Below, in pieces: positions 1 to 5,753 of a stretch of 5,753 bases of DNA. Both the position numbers and the translations under genes were made by a program. The stretch is from contig JAJXTA010000224.1 in assembly GCA_021784265.1 (NCBI GenBank), positions 1-5,753 of the forward strand, written 5' to 3'. Each line of letters starts with the position of its first letter. Positions within the stretch are counted from its first letter, which is position 1. The stretch comes from a bacterium (GTDB lineage: Bacteria > Verrucomicrobiota > Verrucomicrobiia > Limisphaerales > J093). The notes below the pieces were generated by a model. That model made no database searches. It was not told the DNA's origin and worked only from the letters and a program-made list of their open reading frames with translations.

Positions 1-1
1 G

Positions 2-241
2 CCCAAGCGCATTGGAATCAGACTCGCCGAAACGAACAGCCTCGTCAGGCTCTGCGTCGAGGACGACGGTATCGGCATTCCCGAGGGTGCGCCCGAGAAA
101 GGCCACCTGGGCATCCGGATCATGGCCCACCGGGCGGCGATGGTGGGCGGCTCCTTCCTCATGGAGCCGGCGCCCACCGGCGGCACGATTGTCACCTGCT
201 CCTTCCCCCGGACCATCCTCGGAGGCGCCCAGGACCGATGA
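2..241 (+). CDS. Sensor histidine kinase, C-terminal ATP-binding end (partial at left edge)
   Basis: Only the last 79 codons are present, read from base 2 to the TGA at 239-241. They hold the second half of a HATPase_c (GHKL) domain. The G1 box reads DDGIGIP at window residues 21-27, the G2 box follows in GHLGIRIMAHRAAMVGG, and the fold closes with the typical GGTIVTCSFP strand. This end-of-domain pattern fits the NarX/DegS (HPK7, HisKA_3) kinase class, which autophosphorylates a histidine and passes the phosphate to a NarL-type regulator. Exactly such a regulator starts inside the stop codon (ATGA overlap), so the two are a cognate, translationally coupled pair. The sensory region and phospho-accepting histidine are off the window, so the signal and the membrane topology are unknown. 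The kinase call is firm; the subclass is inferred mainly from the partner. Confidence 0.88.
   Translation, partial: PKRIGIRLAETNSLVRLCVEDDGIGIPEGAPEKGHLGIRIMAHRAAMVGGSFLMEPAPTGGTIVTCSFPRTILGGAQDR
221..225 (+). promoter_or_regulatory. Shine-Dalgarno-like GGAGG for the response regulator
   Basis: GGAGG lies inside the kinase coding end, 12 bases before the ATG at 238. A second weaker AGGA (231-234) is only 3 bases away. The spacing of the first is slightly long but workable, and the ATGA overlap would favour re-initiation anyway. Confidence 0.45.
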
Positions 242-921
242 CCGCCAGTGCCACCCAAACCGCCGAGGCCAAGAAGCAGGTCTTCCTCGTGGACGATCAC
301 CCGCTGGTGCGCGAATGGCTCACTAACCTCATCAACCAACAGCCAGACTTAGCCGTGTGCGGGGAAGCCGAAAGCGGTCCCCAAGCTCTGGAGGCGATCA
401 CCCGGCTGCGCCCGGCGGTGGCCATCGTCGATCTCTCCCTGAAGGACTCCTCAGGCCTGGACCTGATCAAGAACCTCAAAGAAAGCGCCCCGACCGTCGT
501 GGTGCTGGTCCTCTCCATGCACGAGGAGCTGCACTACGCCGTCCGGGCGCTCCGGGCGGGCGCCCGCGGCTACATCATGAAGCGGGAGACGACGCGGAAG
601 GTGGTGGCGGCGATTCGGCAGGTGCTCGCCGGCGGGCTCTACTTCAGCGAGCAAGTGGCGACGGTGATGGCGACCCAATTCATCGAAGGCAAAAGCCCGG
701 CCGATCACTCCCCCGCCGCCCTGCTCAGCGACCGCGAGCTGGAGGTCTTCGAGCTGTTGGGCCAAGGGCGGGGAACCCGCCAGATCGCCGAGACGCTCTT
801 GGTGAGCATCAAGACGGTGCAGGTCTATTGCGCTCGGATCAAAGAGAAGCTCAATCTCGGCAGTGCCACGGAGTTGCTCCGCGAGGCCCTGCGCTGGCAC
901 GAGCGTACCCACCAAGATTGA
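238..921 (+). CDS. NarL/LuxR-family response regulator
   Basis: A 227-residue protein, normal length for this family, made of an N-terminal receiver domain (about 14-130) and a C-terminal LuxR-type helix-turn-helix (about 162-222). The receiver has the acidic pair D19/D20, the phospho-acceptor D65 in AIVDLSL, switch residue S93 and the conserved K115 in GYIMK, so it should be phosphorylatable. The DNA-binding part begins LSDRELEVFELLGQG and has the recognition-helix core IKTVQVYCARIKEKL. It lacks the more common TV(K/S)xH: Y197 sits where His is frequent. The ATG overlaps the kinase stop, and GGAGG at 221-225 lies 12 bases upstream. It probably acts as a cytoplasmic dimeric transcription factor phosphorylated by the upstream kinase. 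Its targets are unknown. The metal-efflux operon 158 bases downstream is a candidate, but many such pairs occur beside unrelated genes. Confidence 0.95.
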   Translation: MTASATQTAEAKKQVFLVDDHPLVREWLTNLINQQPDLAVCGEAESGPQALEAITRLRPAVAIVDLSLKDSSGLDLIKNLKESAPTVVVLVLSMHEELHYAVRALRAGARGYIMKRETTRKVVAAIRQVLAGGLYFSEQVATVMATQFIEGKSPADHSPAALLSDRELEVFELLGQGRGTRQIAETLLVSIKTVQVYCARIKEKLNLGSATELLREALRWHERTHQD

Positions 922-990
922 CCCTCCGCGGCGGGCCACGCCAGCCGCCCGGCACCCGCCACCGGCCAGCGCCTCCCCCACCCCGAGTAG

Positions 991-1027
991 GGCGCCGCCT
1001 GACACGCAAAATCGGCGGCGCCTGACA
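991..1027. repeat. Perfect 9-bp inverted repeat with embedded 9-bp direct repeat in the regulator/efflux intergenic gap
   Basis: GGCGCCGCC (991-999) is matched exactly by GGCGGCGCC (1014-1022), separated by a 14-base spacer. The 9-mer CGCCTGACA also occurs directly repeated at 996-1004 and 1019-1027, a 23-base period. This is the most structured element in the 158-base gap between the response regulator and the efflux operon. It could be an operator for a dimeric regulator, a transcript hairpin ending the regulator mRNA, or both. No T-run follows the right arm, so it is not a standard intrinsic terminator. The repeats are read directly; the function is inference. Confidence 0.6.
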
Positions 1028-1079
1028 GACACAAAAGACGCTTTCCCCCTAGCCTCCAGCCGCTAGACTTAAGTCCGTT

Positions 1080-2630
1080 GTGAGAAAACAAGCCGTCTGG
1101 TTACTGACAGAACGACAGCGTACCGTGTCTTGGGCACCCCGTTCCGACCCAAGGCTGCGGCGGAATCATGGCCGGCGCCCCTCGAACGACGCCCGCGGGG
1201 CCGCTCCAACCCGCTCAGCCCCAGCACCACACCGCAGGCAAGGCGTTGTCCCCGCAACCCGAGGGGGGCGATGGCGGGGCATACCAAGCCCTGTTGCCGC
1301 CGCGCTGGCCGGCGCCCTCTGCCTTGGGGCGACCTTGACCATGGGGGGCGCTCCAGGCCAAACCAACGGCGCCCCCAGCGCCGCCAACCCTCTCGCCGCC
1401 ACCCGCCGCCTCAGCCTCGCCCAGGCCAAGGAAATCGCCTTCGAACGCAACTGGGATTTGCTCGCCGCGAAGAGCGGCATCGATAGCGCCACGGCCCAAC
1501 TCATCGTCGCCAAGGAGTTCCCCAACCCGACGCTCTCGCTCTCGACGACCCGGATCGGCACGTTCGACAACGCCACGCTGGAAGGGAACGACCTCCTGCA
1601 CCGCAGCTATGACACCATCGCCGCGGTGAGCCAGTTGATCGAGATTGGAGGCAAGCGGCGTGATCGCCAGGTGGCGGCGCGCGCCGGCATCCTGGGAGCC
1701 AAAGCCCGTTTTTTCGACGCCAAGCGTTCGCTTGACCAAGGCGTCACCAAGGCCTACGTGGCCGCCCTCCTGGCCCAAGCGAACGTGCGGATCCTAAACG
1801 AATCCACGAGCTACATGAGCCGCGAGGCCGACATCGCCCAAGCCCGCTTCAAGGCCGGGGATATTTCCGATGCGGACAACAAGCGCATCCAAATCAGCGC
1901 CGATCAGTACGCGTTGCAGGCCAAGTCGGCGGCGGCGCTTGCCGTCCAAGCGCGGATCGCGGTCGAAGTTCTCATGGGCGAACCCCAACCCCGCGGGCAG
2001 TGGACCGCTAGCGATGGGATCGAGCAGTTGGCGGCAGCGCGGCCGCCGGTGCAAGCGGCCCCGCCCGAGGCGGCGCGCCCAGACGTGCTCGCCGCCGAGG
2101 CGGACCTCCGGGGAGCGGAGGCGAACCTCAAACTGCAAAAGGCCTACCGCATTCCCGACCCCACCTTCACTTTCTTGGGGGAACACAACCCCAGTCAGCC
2201 CCTCCCACCGCCCGCCGCCGACACCCTCGGGATCGGCGTTTCGTTTCCCCTGCCACTCTGGAATCGCAATCACGGCAACATCCTGGCTGCCCGGGCCGCC
2301 GTCGATCAGTACACGCTGGCGTTGAACAAGCTCCGCACCCAGGTGATTTCCGACGTCGCCACCGCCGAGGTCGCCTATCAGGAGGCCTCGGAGCGGCTCC
2401 AGCGCTACGACCAGCAGATCCAGCCGCACTCCGCCGAGGTGCGCGAGTCGGTTTCCTACGCCTATCGCAAGGGTGGGGCTTCGCTCGTGGACCTGCTGGA
2501 GGCCGAGCGCACCGACAACGACGTACGCCTGGCCACCGCCCAGGCTATGTCCGACACCGCCAGCGCGGCGGCGGACCTGATTGCCGCCCACAACGTGATG
2601 ACGGAACTGGCGGCAGGGACGACGAAGTGA
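1080..2630 (+). CDS. Outer-membrane efflux protein (TolC/CzcC-CusC family) of a heavy-metal RND system
   Basis: This protein forms the outer-membrane and periplasmic exit duct of a tripartite efflux pump, normally as a trimer. It has the two tandem OEP repeats of the family. The first begins near residue 108 (RRLSLAQAKEIAFERNWDLL) and includes the GDISDADNKR turn. The second begins around 330 and holds the hallmark YRKGGASLVDLLEAERT near 461-477. A hydrophobic export signal lies at about residues 70-90 (SPVAAALAGALCLGATL). With the first available start (GTG at 1080, after an in-frame TAG at 1050) it is 516 residues, longer than the usual 400-460, because roughly 65 Arg/Pro-rich residues precede the signal. 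The only other start upstream of the signal is GTG at 1125. The true N-terminus is therefore doubtful (see findings). No convincing ribosome site precedes 1080. Its stop overlaps the adaptor ATG (TGATG), placing it first in the operon. The family call is firm; a czcC/cusC name would be over-precise. Confidence 0.9.
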   Translation: MRKQAVWLLTERQRTVSWAPRSDPRLRRNHGRRPSNDARGAAPTRSAPAPHRRQGVVPATRGGRWRGIPSPVAAALAGALCLGATLTMGGAPGQTNGAPSAANPLAATRRLSLAQAKEIAFERNWDLLAAKSGIDSATAQLIVAKEFPNPTLSLSTTRIGTFDNATLEGNDLLHRSYDTIAAVSQLIEIGGKRRDRQVAARAGILGAKARFFDAKRSLDQGVTKAYVAALLAQANVRILNESTSYMSREADIAQARFKAGDISDADNKRIQISADQYALQAKSAAALAVQARIAVEVLMGEPQPRGQWTASDGIEQLAAARPPVQAAPPEAARPDVLAAEADLRGAEANLKLQKAYRIPDPTFTFLGEHNPSQPLPPPAADTLGIGVSFPLPLWNRNHGNILAARAAVDQYTLALNKLRTQVISDVATAEVAYQEASERLQRYDQQIQPHSAEVRESVSYAYRKGGASLVDLLEAERTDNDVRLATAQAMSDTASAAADLIAAHNVMTELAAGTTK

Positions 2631-3931
2631 TGAACGACTATTGCCGACGGGTCGAACCGCAACGCGGGGGCCAGCCCCCAGCCAACGCTCTCGGCGACCC
2701 CGTTCCCGAGCGGGGCGAGGGGCCTGGTCCCACCCGCCGGACGGACGCGGGGACCGGACCGGGCCAGCTTCCTAGCAGCGCCAGCGGCGCGAGGCTTTGC
2801 CTGCTCTGTCTTGGACTCCTCGCTGCCAGCACCGGGTGCGCCCCACCAAAGGCGCCAAGCCCGATGCCCGCGCCCGAGGTCCGCGGGACGACGGTCGGCT
2901 TCCCCGCCAACGCCCCGCAGCTCGCCTCCCTGACCATCGAGCCCGTGGGTCCGCAACAGCCGGCCTACGTCCACCTGCCGGGGCGTTTGGCGTGGGACGA
3001 GGACGCCACCGTGCGGGTCTTCACGCCGTTCGCGGGCCGGGTGCGGGAGCTGCTGGCCGAGGTGGGCCAGCCGGTGACCAATGGCCAGGCCCTGGCCATC
3101 ATCGACTCCCCGGACTTCGGCCAGGCCGAGGCGGACCTGCGAAAGGCCGAAAGTGCCTTGCAGTTAAGCGAACGGACCCTCGACCGGACGCGGGATTTGC
3201 TCGCCCATGGCGGGGCGGCGCGGAAGGACCTCGAACAGGCCGAGGCCGATCACACCAGCGCGCTTTCGGAGAAGAACCGTGCCGATACCCGCCTGGCGGT
3301 GTATGGAAAAGTTGGGCAGGGGGTCGATACCACCTTCAGCCTCCCCACCCCGCTGCGCGGGACGGTCGTGGAGAAGAACGTGACCCCGGGCCAGGAGGTG
3401 CGCCCCGATCAGATGCTGGCCAACGTGAGCCAGTTCGTCGCGCCGTTGTTCGTCATCTCGGACCCGCGGCGGTTGTGGGTATATCTGGACGTGGGAGAAG
3501 CCCACTTCGCCCTCATCCGGCGGGGCATGGAGTTGCGCATTTTGTCCCCGGCCTTCCCCGGGCGGAGCTTTCGTGGGCGGCTGGAGATCTCGGGCGACGC
3601 CTTGGACCCGACGACCCGGACGGTCAAAGCGCGTGGGGTGGTGGAGAACGCCGAGGGCCTGCTCAAGGCGGAGCTCTACGTGACGGTCGAGGTGCCCGAC
3701 GTGATCCCCGCCAGCATTCAGGTGCCAGCCAAGGCGGTCTTTCATAGCGGCAGCCAGGATTACGTCTTCTTGGAAAGCGCGCCCGGGCAGTTCCAGCGCA
3801 CCGCGGTTAAACGCGGAACGGAGCGGGAGGGCCGCGTGGCCATTCTCGAAGGCTTACAAACGGGGCAGCGATTGGTCACCGAGGGTTGTCTGCTCTTACA
3901 GGCCAGCCTGGAGGACGCGCCCAAGGAATGA
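2630..3931 (+). CDS. Periplasmic adaptor (membrane fusion) lipoprotein, CzcB/CusB-like, of the HME-RND pump
   Basis: The adaptor joins the inner-membrane pump to the outer-membrane duct. From ATG 2630 it is 433 residues (GTG 2627 would add one). Order: low-complexity N-terminus (1-52); hydrophobic signal with lipobox-like ASTGC, predicted lipid-modified Cys at 70; first lipoyl/barrel-sandwich half (about 126-163, TPFAGRVRELLAEVGQPV); alpha-hairpin coiled coil (about 165-226, heptad-like Ala/Leu/Glu); second lipoyl half (about 240-262, GTVVEKNVTPGQEV); beta-barrel with DPRRLWVYLDVGE and LDPTTRTVKARGVV (325 onward); membrane-proximal domain to the end. The mature N-terminus has no His cluster and only one Met, so it lacks the obvious metal-scavenging residues of some CzcB and CusB proteins. 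AGGGA at 2615-2619 could serve as ribosome site, and the ATG overlaps the preceding stop. The pump gene starts inside its stop codon. Function is well supported; metal specificity is not readable from this subunit. Confidence 0.93.
   Translation: MNDYCRRVEPQRGGQPPANALGDPVPERGEGPGPTRRTDAGTGPGQLPSSASGARLCLLCLGLLAASTGCAPPKAPSPMPAPEVRGTTVGFPANAPQLASLTIEPVGPQQPAYVHLPGRLAWDEDATVRVFTPFAGRVRELLAEVGQPVTNGQALAIIDSPDFGQAEADLRKAESALQLSERTLDRTRDLLAHGGAARKDLEQAEADHTSALSEKNRADTRLAVYGKVGQGVDTTFSLPTPLRGTVVEKNVTPGQEVRPDQMLANVSQFVAPLFVISDPRRLWVYLDVGEAHFALIRRGMELRILSPAFPGRSFRGRLEISGDALDPTTRTVKARGVVENAEGLLKAELYVTVEVPDVIPASIQVPAKAVFHSGSQDYVFLESAPGQFQRTAVKRGTEREGRVAILEGLQTGQRLVTEGCLLLQASLEDAPKE
2666..2715. repeat. 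Hairpin-rich GC tract in the 5' end of the adaptor gene
   Basis: Two palindromic elements lie close together. GGGGGC (2666-2671) and GCCCCC (2674-2679) form a perfect inverted repeat around CA. CCCCGTTC (2698-2705) and GAGCGGGG (2708-2715) pair except for one T-G wobble. They fall in the part of the adaptor that encodes Pro/Gly/Arg-rich residues ahead of the signal peptide and resemble dispersed intergenic palindromes (REP-like) more than coding sequence. The decamer ACCCCGTTCC within this tract (2697-2706) also occurs at 1136-1145, in the equally odd 5' end of the outer-membrane gene. The pairing is seen directly; calling it a genome-wide repeat is inference. Confidence 0.45.
3910..3914 (+). 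promoter_or_regulatory. Shine-Dalgarno-like GGAGG for the RND pump gene
   Basis: GGAGG inside the adaptor coding end lies 13 bases before the pump ATG at 3928. A second purine run, AAGGA (3923-3927), abuts the ATG and is too close to act alone. With the ATGA stop/start overlap, coupled re-initiation is likely. Confidence 0.4.
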
Positions 3932-5753
3932 TCGCCGCCCTCACCTCCTATACCCTTCGCCACCGGGCCATTATCCTGGCCCTGCTCGTGCTGTTTATCT
4001 TTGCCGGGATCAACGCGTACGAACACTTGCCGGTGGAGGCGTTCCCGGATGTCTCCAACCTCTCGGTCCAAATCATCACCTTGTTTCCCGGTCACGCCGC
4101 CGAGGAGGTGGAACGGCTCGTTACCATTCCCATCGAGAACCAGATGAACGGTGTGCCCAAGCTGGTGAGCCTGCGCTCCATCAGTCTGTTCGGGTTGTCC
4201 CAGGTGACGATGGTGTTCGAAGATGGCGCGGACGCCGATTATGTGCGGGGCCAGGTGTTCCAATTCTTGTCGCTCGTCACCCTGCCGCCCACGGCCCAGG
4301 CCAGCCTCTCCCCCAACGCCACCCCCATTGGCGAAATCTACCGCTACACCCTCAAGGCGCCACGGGAGTTCTCGCCGGTGGAGCTCAAGGCGCTGGAGGA
4401 TTGGGTGGTCGAGCGCAAATTGCGGACGGTGCCCGGGGTCGTGGACGTCGTGGGTTTCGGGGGGCCCACCAAGCAATACCAGGTTCAGGTCAATCCCATC
4501 AAGCTGCGCGCCTACAACGTTTCGTTGGCTCAAGTCTTCACCGCCCTCGCCAACGGCAACCGGAACGCCGGCGGTTCCTATGTTGAGCACGGGTCTGAAA
4601 TGTATGTGGTTCGCGGACTGGGCTTTGTGCGGAACAAGGAAGACATCGAGGCGATTGCCGTGGACAGCCGCAACGGCACCCCCATCCGGATAGGTGACAT
4701 CGCCACGGTGATCATCGGCCATGCGGTGCGCCTGGGGCGGGTCGGGATGCTCTTTAAGAACCCGAACGGGGTGGTGGACAACGACGACGCCGTGCAAGGG
4801 ATCGTCATCATGCGTCGGGGTGAAAACCCGAAGACGGTCCTCGAGCGGATCCACCGCGAAGTGGAGGAGATCAACGAGAAATACCTGCCGCCGGAAGTCA
4901 AGATGGTGCCCCACTATGACCGCACCGAGCTGACGCAACGGACGCTGCACACCGTGCGCAAGAACATGAGCGAGGGGATCGGTTTGGTGGTTCGGTATTC
5001 CCGTCATTCACAGGGCCTGGGAAAGTACCTCACGTCGCTGTTTGTGTCCCTGGCGGTGCCGGTCTCGTTGCTCGGGGCTTATACCCTGCTGGACATGCGC
5101 GGCATCCCGGCCAACCTCATCTCGATGGGAGCGATTGACTTTGGCATCATCGTCGATTCCGCCGTCGTGATCATGGAGAACCTGCTGCGGCTGCTCCACG
5201 AGCGGCGCCACACCAACCCCTCCTTACCCGCCGTCATCGTCGAGGCCATCGCCGAGATGGGACGGCCGATCCTCTTTTCCAAGACGATCCTCCTGGCGGC
5301 CTTCATCCCCCTCTACACCCTCCAGCGGGTCGAGGGCCGCATCTTCCGCCCGATGGCGCTGACGCTTACCTTCGCGCTGATCGCCGGAACGGTCTTCGCG
5401 GTGGCGGTCGTGCCGGCGCTGGCCAGCTTCGCCCTCGGCGGCAAAATCCGCCTCGAGGAGTCGTGGATCGTGCGGGGCCTGTTGCGCCTCTATCGGCCCG
5501 CCCTGGACTTTGCCTGGCACCACCGCCCGCTCATCCTGGGTTTGGCGTCGGCGGTGGTGATGAGCGGCGCCGTGTGCTACCACTTCGTGGGCACGGAATT
5601 CCTGCCCAAACTCGACGAAGGCGCCCTCTGGGTGCGCATCTTCATGCCCAAATCCATCTCCCCCTCGCTGGCCGCCAAAATCACCGGCGACGTCCGCCGG
5701 CGGCTGGCCTCCTTCCCCGAAGCCACCAACGTCCTGAGCCAGTTAGGCCGCAC
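3928..5753 (+). CDS. Heavy-metal efflux RND pump, CzcA/CusA family (partial at right edge)
   Basis: An uninterrupted reading frame of 608 codons from ATG 3928 leaves the window; the family is about 1,020-1,080 residues, so some 60% is present. It is the proton-driven inner-membrane antiporter of the tripartite system. Visible parts: TM1 (about 13-32) followed by LPVEAFPDVSN; the periplasmic porter region (about 36-335) with GVVDVVGFGG and RRGENPKTVL; DRTELTQRTLHTVRKN just before TM2; TM3 (about 370-388); TM4 with AIDFGIIVDSAVVIMEN; TM5-6 (about 449-505); TM7 (about 534-553); then GTEFLPKLDEGALWV opening the second periplasmic loop. In TM4, D404, D410 and E417 match in identity and spacing the D402/D408/E415 proton-relay triad of Cupriavidus CzcA; Cu/Ag CusA lacks the first Asp. 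This points to divalent-cation export. The oddity is residues 356-368, where the hydrophobic core of TM2 is replaced by polar sequence (separate entry). Confidence 0.94.
   Translation, partial: MIAALTSYTLRHRAIILALLVLFIFAGINAYEHLPVEAFPDVSNLSVQIITLFPGHAAEEVERLVTIPIENQMNGVPKLVSLRSISLFGLSQVTMVFEDGADADYVRGQVFQFLSLVTLPPTAQASLSPNATPIGEIYRYTLKAPREFSPVELKALEDWVVERKLRTVPGVVDVVGFGGPTKQYQVQVNPIKLRAYNVSLAQVFTALANGNRNAGGSYVEHGSEMYVVRGLGFVRNKEDIEAIAVDSRNGTPIRIGDIATVIIGHAVRLGRVGMLFKNPNGVVDNDDAVQGIVIMRRGENPKTVLERIHREVEEINEKYLPPEVKMVPHYDRTELTQRTLHTVRKNMSEGIGLVVRYSRHSQGLGKYLTSLFVSLAVPVSLLGAYTLLDMRGIPANLISMGAIDFGIIVDSAVVIMENLLRLLHERRHTNPSLPAVIVEAIAEMGRPILFSKTILLAAFIPLYTLQRVEGRIFRPMALTLTFALIAGTVFAVAVVPALASFALGGKIRLEESWIVRGLLRLYRPALDFAWHHRPLILGLASAVVMSGAVCYHFVGTEFLPKLDEGALWVRIFMPKSISPSLAAKITGDVRRRLASFPEATNVLSQLGR
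4993..5031 (+). other. Aberrant TM2 segment within the RND pump gene
   Basis: Codons 356-368 encode RYSRHSQGLGKYL. At this point HME-RND pumps normally have a run like VLxLFLFLGNxRAA that completes TM2. Flanks on both sides fit the family closely (RKNMSEGIGLVV before, TSLFVSLAVPVSLL after). From the Glu-Gly of SEG to the Pro of TM3 there are 28 residues, against about 26 in the family as I recall it. The reading frame is the same before and after. Neither of the other two forward frames, nor the reverse complement, gives a clean TM2 across the segment. It may be a local sequence error cluster, a small replacement, or a genuine lesion that would disable the pump. Confidence 0.6.

Noticed and set aside
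12..326. 104-codon plus-strand frame starting at 12
   Set aside because: It is out of frame with both the kinase end and the response regulator, and is Ser/Arg/Pro-rich with no domain; the frame from base 2 carries the conserved HATPase boxes.
991..1022. Intrinsic terminator for the response regulator
   Set aside because: The stem is perfect, but the loop is 14 bases and no T-run follows the right arm, so I list it only as a repeat.
1041..1079. Sigma70-type promoter with TAGACT (1064-1069) as -10
   Set aside because: No credible -35 at the right distance (CTTTCC near 1041), and the consensus for this lineage is uncertain; too weak to report as a feature.
1129..1153. CTTGGG/CCCAAG inverted repeat with a 13-base loop
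   Set aside because: Only 6 bp with a long loop; expected by chance in a window this size.
1794..2591. 265-codon minus-strand open frame opposite the outer-membrane factor gene
   Set aside because: Gly/Arg/Leu-rich antisense shadow with no recognisable motif; the plus-strand OEP protein explains the region.
3760..5007. 415-codon minus-strand open frame opposite the adaptor end and pump gene
   Set aside because: It mirrors the pump's codon structure in GC-rich DNA, has His/Asp/Gly-biased, domain-free sequence, and the plus strand is clearly the RND coding frame.
4980..5040. Simple pair of compensating frameshifts restoring a normal TM2
   Set aside because: Reading the stretch in either other forward frame gives VWWFGIPVIHRAWES or FGGSVFPSFTGPGKV, neither a clean TM2, so two single indels alone do not explain it.

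Overview
This GC-rich window carries one contiguous plus-strand block: the end of a two-component signalling pair, then a three-gene heavy-metal efflux operon of the CzcCBA/CusCBA (HME-RND) type that runs off the right edge. Dense packing, GC-rich third positions, lipoprotein export and the wording of the response regulator and adaptor resemble Verrucomicrobiota (Opitutaceae or Limisphaerales-like) or a related Gram-negative lineage. That assignment is from memory of protein style, not from a search, and is tentative. A Gram-negative envelope itself is well supported, because the operon encodes inner-membrane pump, periplasmic lipoprotein adaptor and outer-membrane channel.

Layout: 2-241 is the C-terminal ATP-binding end of a sensor histidine kinase whose start lies off the left edge. 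It overlaps by ATGA with a NarL/LuxR-type response regulator (238-921). A 158-base intergenic gap follows, containing a perfect 9-bp inverted repeat that also forms a direct repeat. Then come the outer-membrane factor (1080-2630), the periplasmic adaptor lipoprotein (2630-3931, TGATG overlap) and the RND pump (3928 to the window end, ATGA overlap). The overlaps suggest translational coupling and equimolar production of the tripartite pump.

The pump carries the Asp/Asp/Glu proton-relay triad in transmembrane helix 4 that marks the divalent-cation (Co/Zn/Cd/Ni) CzcA/CnrA branch, so export of a divalent metal is the likeliest job; the exact metal cannot be read from the sequence. The kinase/regulator pair might control the operon, but NarL-type pairs are not the usual metal-resistance regulators, so this is only a neighbourhood inference.

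Three things stand out. (1) The pump is an intact open frame, yet the stretch that should be hydrophobic transmembrane helix 2 is a short polar, basic sequence with about two extra residues. (2) The adaptor has about 50 low-complexity residues, rich in hairpins at the DNA level, before its lipoprotein signal, with no alternative start codon. (3) The outer-membrane factor has a similar odd N-terminal extension, which could instead reflect a one-base error in a G run. I found no RNA gene, CRISPR array, insertion sequence or clear novel system; most of the window is a recognisable metal-efflux locus.
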